Shown: positions 26,808 through 35,402 of the stretch, one piece after another | Numbering within the stretch: the stretch's first letter is position 1 | How the letters are laid out: every line of letters starts with the position of its first letter | Source of the DNA: Planctomycetota bacterium | GTDB taxonomy: Bacteria > Planctomycetota > UBA8108 > UBA1146 | NCBI GenBank assembly: GCA_018694835.1 | Contig: JABHOG010000141.1 | Coordinates: forward strand, 1-43,476 | Direction: 5' to 3' | Length of the DNA: 43,476 nucleotides | Program-made: the position numbers and the translations under genes | The notes under the pieces: model-generated | Seen by the model: only the letters and a program-made list of their open reading frames with translations | Databases searched by the model: none | What the model was told of the DNA's origin: nothing

Positions 26808-26839
26808 CCTATGGCCGTGTGGGCCGCAACGACACTCCT

Positions 26840-26884
26840 CTACAAAGAGAACGCCGGGGAACCTGATCAGGTTCCCCGGCGTTC
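26840..26884 (-). terminator. Terminator of the DUF1573 gene
   Basis: A perfect 36-bp palindrome (26849-26884) lies just beyond the stop codon at 26911. On the minus strand it is followed by TCTTTGT. In practice a few central bases form the loop. Confidence 0.8.
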
Positions 26885-26910
26885 TTGTCATCCCCAACTT
26901 CGCTGAGGAT

Positions 26911-27996
26911 TCACCGGCTCGTTTTCTTGCCCGCCTGGCGGAATTGCCCCATCACCCAGACCGAGATCTCGCTGCGAACCTCGTCATTGGTCTGAATCTT
27001 CAGTTTTCCCAGCACCGTGGGTTTGCTCTGATACTCCGACAAGGTGACCCAGACCCGATAGCTCTTCTTTGGAGAGACAACCTCGATCCTGGTCTGGAAC
27101 GCATCGGCAATCTTTGGATCGAGTTGAACTCCGGTCACTTCAAACTCGATGGTCTTGTCTCCCCCTGTCACCAGGATGCTCTTCTCCAACGGCTCGCCTC
27201 CGCCGAGTAACTTGCTCGTCTCTCGGTTGAGAAACTTCAAATTTTGTTTCGGTTGGAGCACGATCCGTGGGCGGTGATCCACCTGGACCAGGAAATCAAG
27301 GGTTCGTTCCTCGCCGTCACTGGTCAGGACCTCCATCACGAGCTTTTCCTTGATCAGCGCCGGACGGGCATTGGCCTTGGCGGTGAGGGACAGGTTCCAT
27401 TCCCGACCCACCTTCACCTCTTCCAGTTCGCCGATCTCCAGTAACGATCCGCGCGACTTGATCTCGACGATCTCGACATCGAGAGGAGAACCTGCAGTGA
27501 AGGTGAAGGAACTGGACAGGTCACCCCCGGCCAGACCTTGCAGTTTCAATGCCAGCGGCCGGGTCTCGAGAATCTCCAGGATGGTTCCCTTGATACTGAG
27601 CTTGTACTCGGGATTTTCTGGATCATTCGAGAAAACGGTCACGGTCTTGGTGATGTTCTTTCCACGAGCTTTCTTTGCGTCGAGTGTCACGGTCACGGTT
27701 CCCACCCCACCGGGGGGGATCTGGTCGTCATGATCGGCGACCAGGCATCCTCAGGTGCCGTTGACCTTCTGGATGATCAGCACTTGATCCCCAGGATTCT
27801 TGATCTCGAAGACATGTTGGAATGGCGATCCCTTGATCAGTTCGCCCCACTCCGCTAACGGCGCGTCACAGACGATCTGTGGCCCCGCCGGATAAGTGGC
27901 GCCCGCCACCCAACCACCAGAACTGGCGCTTCCTTGCAGGAGCGCTCCTGCCCCCAGCAGGATCAGCAGGCCTGTCATCATCGCACTTCTTTTCAT
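26911..27996 (-). CDS. DUF1573 protein, candidate selenoprotein (in-frame UGA at 27751-27753)
   Basis: Read as one frame through a single TGA, this gives 361 aa. The N-terminus is a signal peptide (MKRSAMMTGLLILLGAGALL), so the protein is exported. Residues about 40-130 match DUF1573: FQHVFEIKNPGDQVLIIQKV, then NGT-[TGA]-GCLVADHDDQIPPGG, then TVFSNDPENPEYKLSIKGTI. The family normally has a CGC motif at this place; the TGA (codon 82) sits on the first Cys, giving U-G-C. Both sides of the TGA stay in one frame and both are needed for a complete domain. A SECIS-like hairpin starts at the next base. Residues about 135-360 are further beta-rich domains of unknown function. Alternatives are a recent nonsense mutation or a sequencing error. 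Function of DUF1573 is not established; a redox or metal role for U-G-C is an inference. Confidence 0.72.
27717..27753 (-). promoter_or_regulatory. Candidate bacterial SECIS hairpin directly after the in-frame UGA
   Basis: In mRNA sense, UGA (27753-27751) is followed by GGAU, a GC bulge, CUGGUCG (27744-27738), a 10-nt loop CCGAUCAUGA, CGACCAG (27727-27721) and AUCC. The inner stem is a perfect 7 bp and the outer stem 4 bp. The loop begins 14 nt after the UGA, with its first G at nt 16, close to what is described for bacterial SECIS elements. It overlaps conserved coding sequence, as bacterial SECIS elements do. Confidence 0.6.
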
Positions 27997-28050
27997 CGCT
28001 TCACTCGCCTCTTCGTCTTGGCCAGAATTATTAGCCGTTCATTCTTCGTT

Positions 28051-28110
28051 GCTTATCTACACCATGCTTATCTACACCATGCGGATCTACACCATGCGGA
28101 TCTACACCAT
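28051..28110. repeat. Tandem repeat, 15 bp x 4
   Basis: Two copies of GCTTATCTACACCAT followed by two copies of GCGGATCTACACCAT. The paired variants suggest one mutation followed by a second duplication. Confidence 0.96.
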
Positions 28111-28321
28111 CCACAGTCCAACGGCACTCCCAGCGATACTACAGCACGACCGCAGGAGCATGGGGAAGTATAACACGCCCCCTGCAAATCCGGAAATTCA
28201 GCCGTGTCAGCCACCGGATCTGCCGATCCGGGCGCACTTGTCGTCCTCGTCAGAGCCCGACAACCGTCCTTCACCGTCGATGTACCCCCCCTTCCCCCAT
28301 CTTCGGAATCCACAGATAATT

Positions 28322-28366
28322 CGGAACAAAAAATCAGGGCTCGCGGGAGTCTCCCGCGAGCCCTGA
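28322..28366 (-). terminator. Terminator of the cadherin-like repeat gene
   Basis: A stem of about 14-16 bp (28334-28349 with 28351-28366) followed on the minus strand by ATTTTTTGTT. Canonical. Confidence 0.92.
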
Positions 28367-28391
28367 ACCGATGGTCTACGCTGACTGAAAA

Positions 28392-31300
28392 TCAGTCGCA
28401 GAGGCCGAATCCTACACATGGCAGGCTTCCAGTGGTCGGATCAAGACCACAGAAGGGGAACGGCGCAGCCGGATCGGCACCAGTGCTGAAGAGGTTGTTG
28501 AGGGAGTAGATGATATCTCCCAGATCAACCAGTTCATCGTCGTTGGAATCGAGAGCCAACAAGCAAGCCACCGGATCCGCATCAAACAGGTATAGAACCG
28601 TTTCGACCGGGTCGGAGACGTCCAGATGGCCGTCGATGTTCGCGTCGCCACGGATCACCGCCAGTGCGGTGGATGGCGGTGCAGTGACACTGATCACGAT
28701 ACTCGCTGTCGAGGTTCCTCCGTGACCGTCGCTGACCACGTACAGAATCGTATCGCTGCCATCGAAGTTGTCGTCTGCAGTGTAATCGAGAGTGCCATCC
28801 GGATTGATCACAGCCAAACCGTGGAACGGTCCGCTGGCCAAACTTGCCAGTGTGAGCGGATCACCGTCGGGGTCTGAATCGTTAGCCAGAGGCGCAATGG
28901 CGAGGAGTTCTCCGCCAGTAACAGACAGATTCGCATCATTGATCGCAACCGGAGCATCGTTCACCGGCAGGATGTTGAGCGTCACTGAACTGGAACTACT
29001 GCTGAGAACTCCGCCTTCGATCACATCATCGGTCACATCGTAACTGAATGTATCCGATCCGTGGTAGTTGGCGTTCGGGTGGTAGATCAATGCCGTGATG
29101 TTGTTGTTCGCATCGGTATCGATCGTGACCAGGCCATTGACCGGTTGTCCCACATTTGTGATCCGTAGTGGGTCCCCATCTGCGTCACTTGCGACTGACA
29201 GAAGCAGCGCTGCAGTGACAATACGAACTCCATCCTCGGCCATCGGGAGTACCGAAAGTGTGCCAGCCACGGGCACGTCATTGACGGCCTCGATGGTCAC
29301 GGCAACCGTTGCAGTCGACTGTCCACCAGCGCCATCATGCATGGTGTATGTGAACAGGTCCTGCCCGTGCTCGTTCGGGTTGGGAGTGTAACGAACCGAT
29401 CCATTAGCGAGCAGGCTCGAAACGCCTCTGGTTCCCTGAGTCACCGAAGCCACCTGAAGGGTGTCTCCCGTGTCCACATCGGTATCGTTCGCCAATACAT
29501 CGATGTCGATGGAGTTGTCCTCCAACGTGGTGTTACCCAGATCGTCGCTAGCCACCGGAGCGTCGTTGACCGGCAGGATCACCACGCTGATCGTTCCGAT
29601 GTCTTCCAGTGCTCCATCTGTAGCCACATAGCTGATCAGCATCGGAGTGAGCGAAGAAGCATCTGGATCTGGAGTGATGGTCACATTGCCGTTGATATTC
29701 CAGGTGACAGTACCGGGGAAGTTGGCAGGAGGTGTGACTGAACCGATCCGGAGTTGATCTCCGTCCACATCGACATCATTGAGCAGTACGTTAATAGTGG
29801 TCCCAACGTCTTCCAGCAACAGGACAGTATCAATCCCTGTCACGGGCTGATCGTTCACCGGAATCACCAGAACATCTACCAGTGCGGTACTGAAGGCTCC
29901 CTGTGAATCGGTAACGATGTAGATGAAGTTCGCCGGAAGCCCGATAGCAGAGTTAGGCAACGGTGTGAACCGAAGCACCCCACCTGGCAGCAGTGTGACG
30001 GTTCCGTCGAATGCTGCAGTGGTCGGGATCGACACCGTCATGTTGTCACCCTCGGGATCATAGTCGTTGGCCAGCACATGGATATCCACAGAGGTATCTT
30101 CCAGCGTCGTGACCGCGTCATTGAACAATCGAGGAGCATCATTGATCGGATTGATCGTCAAAGTAACGGTTGCGGTCGCTTCTGTCCCTTTTCCATCGGT
30201 GATGGTGTAGGAGAAGGAATCGGTACCGTTGGAGTCGAGATCGGGGGTGTAGAGAAGACTGCTACCAAAAACGATCTCCACTGTTCCCTGCATTGCAGCA
30301 GAAACAGAACTGATCGACAGTGTATCCAGGTCGGCATCGCTGTCATTCAACAGTGCGTTGATGGTCGCAGGAGTATCCTCGTCGAGGGTTGCAAGATCGT
30401 CGGTAGCGACAGGAGTCGCATTGTCGACCCAGAAACGCACCACATTGACGGCCGATCCTCCGACGCCGTCCTCCACGGTGTAGGACCAAGCACTGAGCCC
30501 GGCACCGGTCGCGACGAAACTCCACTGACCCGGACCGGTCGAAGTGACCGTTCCCGGAGAAGCACCTGGAGCGATTTCGGAGATGGAGGTGATCGTCATC
30601 GGATCCCCATCCACATCGTGATCATTGGCGAGCAGATCGGCATCGGTGAAGTCGTAGGCAGCTGCCGAAGACATGGTGATCTCATCGATCTGAGCGACTG
30701 GATCGTCGTTGACCGGAGAAATCGTCACGGAAACCGTACCTCTTGAAATTCCACCGTGACCGTCGGTCACACTGTAGTAGAACTCATCCGGCCCGTGGTA
30801 ATCCTGGGCGGACTGGAAGGTCACCTGGGTACCGTCGGAACTGACAGATCCACCATTGAGACTGGTTTCCTCGACCATGAAGACCTCGAGTCTGTCATTG
30901 TCGGGATCGGTGTCATTGCTGAGAAGATCAGCCGTTGCCATCGCAATCGCAGTATCCTCGGTCGCCAAAAGAGCGTCGCTGGCGGCGAGAGGTCCTGCGT
31001 TGGTCACGTCACAAGCGATTCCCTGCAATCCATCGAGAACAGGAGGGAATTGACGCGCAGGAGCATCGGCTCCGTATTGCGGTGCAATATCGTCGGGACC
31101 AAACGGATGGTAAGCGCTGAATCGTTCCGTTGCGAATACCGGGGCTCCGTTATTGATCGTGTGCTGGACCCAATCGGGATCTCCCGAGGCCGGGAACGGA
31201 TCCAGGCCGAGGGAACCGATGGGAACCGAGGCAGGATCTTCACAGACCAACTCTCCGCCAACTTCCGGGCAACCACCGACACCAAGGCGTCGATCGATAT

Positions 31301-32864
31301 TCCACGGAATCCCGTCGAATACGAAGGGGAAAGAAGACTTGTTGAGGTTGATCTCGACAAATTCCGGGTGCCCGACTCCCGAGGGGGTCAGGTACATACC
31401 GTGCTGAGCCTCTCGGCCAAGCATGTCGACCGGGAAGATGCCAGGTAGCAGTTCCGAACGGTGGCGAGAGTAACCCGTCATCTCCCTGTGAATCGGCATC
31501 GAGACTTCGACTTCTTCAGCAAAAGTTCCACCATTGGGGCAGACAACGAAGCCGGCGTTTTGCAGGTTCTGGCAGGGGCTGTATCCGGTTCTGACAGGAG
31601 CTCCCAGCAGGAAATCGACATCGTAGATGACCTTCATGATGCCACCAGCATTGGGCGGCATTCCATGGAACCTGGTACCGATGTTTCCGACCGATGAACC
31701 CCATGGGTACTCGATATCTTCGCCAGAAACTGGATCCTTGTGGATCTTGTAAAAGTCCACCCAGGAAGTATCGAGAGTCGTGAATGCGATGCAGATCGAC
31801 TTGATCCTGGCGTTATCGAAGGGAGGAGTGTCCTGCTCCACTTCAGCCCAGATCATGTGATCCGGCTGATCCGGTTGATCCTTGGTCTTGAGACCATACT
31901 GGACCGTTCCACCGTAGGTCGAGAAGAAGCGCACACCGTTGACCACTTCGAAGTTACCTTCAACACCGATCGGATCTCCGGCAACTATCGGAACGAAGAA
32001 TCTAGAGTCGGGAACGGTTCTCTCCCGCGGCCCTACCCATTGGCGATTCCACATCGGGCAGAACTCGTCGCCCTCTCCCGTGATGGAGTCGGCACCGCTA
32101 GTACGCTCGGGTGCAGAAACATCGCTGCTGGGAATGCAAACCGGATAACCGGTCGCAAAAGTCATCGAATAATTGTCCGGATCGACGCAGAAGCGCTCGT
32201 CCGGGCTGCAGTTACCAGCGTTTGCCGGATCACAGCCGAGTCCAGACTGAACCGTCTGACGGCTTTCGGGGTCGTTGATCCGACAGATGACACCTCTCTT
32301 GTCGGTACCGCCATCGGCGGATGGTCTCTCATTCATCGTGCCATTGATGACCATGTAGCCCTGGTCGTAATCGACATAAGAAACGTAGCCGCCGAGAGTC
32401 GTTGGCAGAATCCCACCTTCGACGTTTCCGACCAGCGATTTGTTGATGAACACATCACCGGCGATGGTGAACCCATCGGGTTGACGGTTACAGATCGCCT
32501 GCAAGCCACCTCCCTGGAGGCCCTTGCTTCGGATGCAATCATCGGTGTTGGCAAGCCCGGATTCACCGTTGGCACGACAATCTGCCGGAGCCATATCCAT
32601 CAGATCCCGAAGGGTCATCCGGTTGGCTGGAGTGTCGATGAGTAGGTTTGCAGGAACCCTGACCGCAGTACCGTCTGCGATGATCCATCCTGCTGAGTAC
32701 ATATCTTGCATATCGTCGACAAAGATGTGCTCGATTTCACCCAACACCACGACTCCCTGAGCAGTCGGTGGCGGGCTTTCGCTGACCTGGCCTTGTGCTG
32801 CTCCCGCTGCGAAAATCATCGCAATCGAGCACAGCAGGGCAAAGGATCTCGTGAGAGATGTCAT
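28392..32864 (-). CDS. Giant secreted protein: unrecognised N-terminal domain, eight cadherin-like repeats, dockerin-like tail
   Basis: Predicted 1490 aa. The ATG at 32864 is preferred: AGAAGG is just upstream and the signal peptide (FALLCSIAMIFAAGAAQGQ) then aligns with the upstream paralog. An ATG at 32897 with AGGAG is a real alternative. Residues about 40-590 form a large domain I do not recognise, shared with the upstream gene (shared landmarks: a GEIE start, PANxxxDxPANRxT, YxSYDQGY, DPxNYxMxFxxGYPxCIPS, GDEFCP, VIYDVDFLxGAPV, GHPEwxEIxLN, WNxDRRLGxGGC). Then follow about eight cadherin-like tandem-95 repeats (EDTPATINALLNDSDADLDTL style, each closing PVNDAPVA). The end is dockerin-like (ANIDGHLDVSDPV, SNDDELVDLGDII) with the three-cysteine tail ending GFGLCD. 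It is second in a minus-strand pair divergent from the multicopper oxidase. Role unknown; the size and repeats suggest a matrix or adhesion protein. Confidence 0.85.
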   Translation of the reverse strand: MTSLTRSFALLCSIAMIFAAGAAQGQVSESPPPTAQGVVVLGEIEHIFVDDMQDMYSAGWIIADGTAVRVPANLLIDTPANRMTLRDLMDMAPADCRANGESGLANTDDCIRSKGLQGGGLQAICNRQPDGFTIAGDVFINKSLVGNVEGGILPTTLGGYVSYVDYDQGYMVINGTMNERPSADGGTDKRGVICRINDPESRQTVQSGLGCDPANAGNCSPDERFCVDPDNYSMTFATGYPVCIPSSDVSAPERTSGADSITGEGDEFCPMWNRQWVGPRERTVPDSRFFVPIVAGDPIGVEGNFEVVNGVRFFSTYGGTVQYGLKTKDQPDQPDHMIWAEVEQDTPPFDNARIKSICIAFTTLDTSWVDFYKIHKDPVSGEDIEYPWGSSVGNIGTRFHGMPPNAGGIMKVIYDVDFLLGAPVRTGYSPCQNLQNAGFVVCPNGGTFAEEVEVSMPIHREMTGYSRHRSELLPGIFPVDMLGREAQHGMYLTPSGVGHPEFVEINLNKSSFPFVFDGIPWNIDRRLGVGGCPEVGGELVCEDPASVPIGSLGLDPFPASGDPDWVQHTINNGAPVFATERFSAYHPFGPDDIAPQYGADAPARQFPPVLDGLQGIACDVTNAGPLAASDALLATEDTAIAMATADLLSNDTDPDNDRLEVFMVEETSLNGGSVSSDGTQVTFQSAQDYHGPDEFYYSVTDGHGGISRGTVSVTISPVNDDPVAQIDEITMSSAAAYDFTDADLLANDHDVDGDPMTITSISEIAPGASPGTVTSTGPGQWSFVATGAGLSAWSYTVEDGVGGSAVNVVRFWVDNATPVATDDLATLDEDTPATINALLNDSDADLDTLSISSVSAAMQGTVEIVFGSSLLYTPDLDSNGTDSFSYTITDGKGTEATATVTLTINPINDAPRLFNDAVTTLEDTSVDIHVLANDYDPEGDNMTVSIPTTAAFDGTVTLLPGGVLRFTPLPNSAIGLPANFIYIVTDSQGAFSTALVDVLVIPVNDQPVTGIDTVLLLEDVGTTINVLLNDVDVDGDQLRIGSVTPPANFPGTVTWNINGNVTITPDPDASSLTPMLISYVATDGALEDIGTISVVILPVNDAPVASDDLGNTTLEDNSIDIDVLANDTDVDTGDTLQVASVTQGTRGVSSLLANGSVRYTPNPNEHGQDLFTYTMHDGAGGQSTATVAVTIEAVNDVPVAGTLSVLPMAEDGVRIVTAALLLSVASDADGDPLRITNVGQPVNGLVTIDTDANNNITALIYHPNANYHGSDTFSYDVTDDVIEGGVLSSSSSSVTLNILPVNDAPVAINDANLSVTGGELLAIAPLANDSDPDGDPLTLASLASGPFHGLAVINPDGTLDYTADDNFDGSDTILYVVSDGHGGTSTASIVISVTAPPSTALAVIRGDANIDGHLDVSDPVETVLYLFDADPVACLLALDSNDDELVDLGDIIYSLNNLFSTGADPAAPFPFCGLDPTTGSLPCVGFGLCD

Positions 32865-32942
32865 CCTACCCTTCTTTCTATTCTTTTCGTTGAACATGTT
32901 GTCCACTCTCCTGTTATTCCACATTGCCAATATTATCGCGTT

Positions 32943-35402
32943 CTACAGCGCCACCTGGAAACTGAGGCTTCCGGTGGTAGCACCACCATGGGCATCAGTC
33001 GCAGTGAAGGTGAATGTTTCATTTCCGACGAATCCTGTCGCCGGGGTATATACATAATCTCCGCCAACCAGCAGCAGCGTTCCGCCGCCGCTTCCAGCAC
33101 CGAAGGTGATCGTGAGTTGATCTCCATCGGAGTCGGTGGCGATGTCGGATTCCGCAATGATCAGGGCAGTGTCCGCCACCACGGCGATACCATTGGCCCC
33201 CGGAAGTGCGGCGGCTGGATCAGCATTGAAGCCCTCACAGGGTCCGACGAGAGCCGGAAGTTCTGCTGCAATACCGGGCGCCGGCTTCAAATCGGTTGCG
33301 TAGGAGGTGACCACACCTTCAGGCGTTGTGAAGGGGATCATGTCGACCAGGGTCTCCGCACCGTTGAGCGGATCGCCATCCAGATCCTCGTAGGCCATTG
33401 GCCAGTAGCCAAAGATACGTTCCAGGTTAGTTGGCACGAAGGTGAACCCGAGTACGGCTCCGACTCCGACGCAGTCGGCAGAACCAGCACACTCAGGATC
33501 AAAGCAGTCGATCAGACCGTCGCCGTCGTTGTCGATGGCGTCTCCACACAAACCGAGCTCGCCGATCTCTCCGCCAGCTTGGTCGAGAAGAACACAATCG
33601 GCAAAGAGATCACATTCAATGTCTTCGCAATCGATGGCAAGGTCGCCATCGTCATCGACACCGTTATCGCAGATCTCTCCCAGGACCGTATCGACCTCAG
33701 CTCCGCCGTCTCCAACCGGCAGATTACTTCCACCGATGATTCCAGTCAGCGGATTGAGACCGCCGTAGGGGTACGGATCGAGGTGCAGGTCTCCGACTGG
33801 CGTAGTTGTGGTGTCTTCGCAATCGACGACCTCATCGCCGTCCATATCGAGACAACCACCAGGGCCAAGACGTCGATCGAGATTCCAGTTTTCACCGGCG
33901 AAGATCAGCGGCATCCACATGCGATTGAGATCGATCTCATCCCATTCCGGATGGCCGATTCCCGCTGGAGTGAGGTACTGGTCATGAGTCCAGGCATCTC
34001 CCTGCATGTTGTAGGCTTCGACTCCCTCATTGAGGGTGTCGCCGTGAATCGCGCGGAACTGGACATCTCTTGTGAGGGGTGCCAGTAGTGCGAACTCTTC
34101 GGTGATGGTTCCCCCCTGGGGGCAGACATCAAATCCAGCGTTGGTCAGGTTCACACAGGGTGATCGACGAATCGTAACGGGAGCTCCCTTGAGGAAGTCC
34201 ACATCGTAGACAATCTTGAAGATGCCGGCACGACCCTGGCCGATTCCGTGGTTAACAGTCAGTGGGTTACTTCTGGTACTACCCATCAACCGCTCATGGC
34301 TCTCATTGTTCGCGGGGTCAAGGTCGAGGGCGAAAATATCGACCTGCGAACTATCCAGCGTCGAGAAACCGATCAGCAACACCTTGACTCGCTCGTTGGC
34401 GTAGCCAGGAGCATCCCACTCCACTTCATCCGCAATGATGTAGGAGGGTTGATCGGGGGCATCTCGAGAGGTGATGGCGGGTCCATTCACCATAGTATGA
34501 CAGGAGAAGAAGCTGACCCCGTCGATGTTTTCGACATTACCCTCGGCACTCACGGTGTCGCCGAGTTGAATTGGCGCCTGGAAGCGAGAATCGGTGGCTT
34601 CTGTTCCGTTGCCCCGAACCGGTCCTTCACGGTTGAAGTTGGGGCAGAACTCATCGCCATTTCCGTCAGCATCGGAACCAGTGGTGCGTGCACCTCCGGT
34701 GACCGTGCTGGGAATGCACATCGGATACCCATTGGAGAAGACCATGGTGTAGTTTTCCGGATCGTTTCCGAAGCGGATATCCGGGGTGCAGTTGGGCTGT
34801 CCCGGCTTACATCCAGCACCACTCTGAATCGAGTGGATTCCATCAGGGTCATTCATTCGGACCATGGTTCCGGTGCCGTCCTGGCCCGAAACGCCATTGA
34901 TACACAGATAACCCTGGTCGTAACTGATGTAGGTGACTTCTCCTGTGAGGAAGTCCGCACCCTTCTGAAGGAAGAAGTCACCGGCGATATTTCTTCCATC
35001 CGGCATCTGATTGCCGAGAAGGCTGGCGATGGCTCCACCACGACCACGAAGGGTGCTGTCACCCTTGACCAGTCCGGTCTCACCGAGGGCGAGCGCCTCA
35101 GGCGGAGCTTGCTGGATCATTTGCCACATTGTCAGACGATTCGCAGGAAGGTCTGCCACCAGGTTGGCGGGAATGATCCACATTTGGCCGGCCACTACCA
35201 GAGTGCCCGAGGAGAAGGGATCATTCGGGTTATCGATCGAGAAGAACTCGATCTCACCCTGGACTCCAGCTCCTGTGATTCCTTCACTCGCTCCCCCGAC
35301 ACTGATCAGATCAGGCGGAGTAACTTGTGCAGTTCCAAAACTCGATAACCCCAACACCAGAGCTACCAGCAGGGCGATGTATTTGATTCCATGAGTAGTC
35401 AT
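32943..35402 (-). CDS. Large secreted protein sharing the same unrecognised N-terminal domain; Asp/Cys-rich calcium motifs
   Basis: Predicted 819 aa from the ATG at 35402, which opens a signal peptide (IKYIALLVALVLGLSSFGTA); the frame extends to 35510 but upstream codons do not look secretory. Residues about 30-580 are the same unrecognised domain as in the next gene, including GEIEFFS, ISYDQGYLCINGV, NYTMVFSNGYPMCIPS, VIYDVDFLKGAPV, GHPEWDEIDLNRM and WNLDRRLGPGGC. Residues about 600-670 hold two DNDGD/IDC repeats (CDNGVDDDGDLAIDCEDIEC and CGDAIDNDGDGLIDCFDPEC), calcium-loop-like with paired cysteines. The C-terminus is one cadherin-like repeat (SDGDQLTITFGAG ... FTATDAHGGATTG) without a dockerin-like tail. 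The stop is about 80 bp before the next gene's start, so the two are probably co-transcribed. Function is unknown. Confidence 0.84.
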   Translation of the reverse strand: MTTHGIKYIALLVALVLGLSSFGTAQVTPPDLISVGGASEGITGAGVQGEIEFFSIDNPNDPFSSGTLVVAGQMWIIPANLVADLPANRLTMWQMIQQAPPEALALGETGLVKGDSTLRGRGGAIASLLGNQMPDGRNIAGDFFLQKGADFLTGEVTYISYDQGYLCINGVSGQDGTGTMVRMNDPDGIHSIQSGAGCKPGQPNCTPDIRFGNDPENYTMVFSNGYPMCIPSTVTGGARTTGSDADGNGDEFCPNFNREGPVRGNGTEATDSRFQAPIQLGDTVSAEGNVENIDGVSFFSCHTMVNGPAITSRDAPDQPSYIIADEVEWDAPGYANERVKVLLIGFSTLDSSQVDIFALDLDPANNESHERLMGSTRSNPLTVNHGIGQGRAGIFKIVYDVDFLKGAPVTIRRSPCVNLTNAGFDVCPQGGTITEEFALLAPLTRDVQFRAIHGDTLNEGVEAYNMQGDAWTHDQYLTPAGIGHPEWDEIDLNRMWMPLIFAGENWNLDRRLGPGGCLDMDGDEVVDCEDTTTTPVGDLHLDPYPYGGLNPLTGIIGGSNLPVGDGGAEVDTVLGEICDNGVDDDGDLAIDCEDIECDLFADCVLLDQAGGEIGELGLCGDAIDNDGDGLIDCFDPECAGSADCVGVGAVLGFTFVPTNLERIFGYWPMAYEDLDGDPLNGAETLVDMIPFTTPEGVVTSYATDLKPAPGIAAELPALVGPCEGFNADPAAALPGANGIAVVADTALIIAESDIATDSDGDQLTITFGAGSGGGTLLLVGGDYVYTPATGFVGNETFTFTATDAHGGATTGSLSFQVAL

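Larger units (their letters stand above)
26503..26910. other. 408-bp intergenic region with three tandem-repeat arrays
   Basis: Contains the upstream region of the FG-GAP gene, three different short tandem arrays packed within 130 bp (26681-26807) and the terminator of the DUF1573 gene (26840-26884). No gene was recognised. Confidence 0.65.
27997..28391. other. 395-bp intergenic region
   Basis: Upstream region of the DUF1573 gene with a 15-bp x 4 array at 28051-28110 and, at its far end, the terminator of the giant cadherin-like gene (28322-28366). No gene was recognised. Confidence 0.6.

Noticed and set aside
26911-27705. Separate gene starting with GTG at 27705, downstream of the TGA
   Set aside because: It would begin in the middle of the DUF1573 domain without a signal peptide; the upstream half is in the same frame and completes the domain, so a single recoded gene is the better reading, with a pseudogene as the fallback.
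34248-35348. Long open frame (366 codons) on the plus strand opposite the large secreted protein gene
   Set aside because: It is antisense to a gene with a signal peptide and a paralog; its translation resembles no family and lacks a convincing start, and similar antisense frames (32706-34088, 31740-32645, 30078-30746) follow from the codon bias of the real genes.
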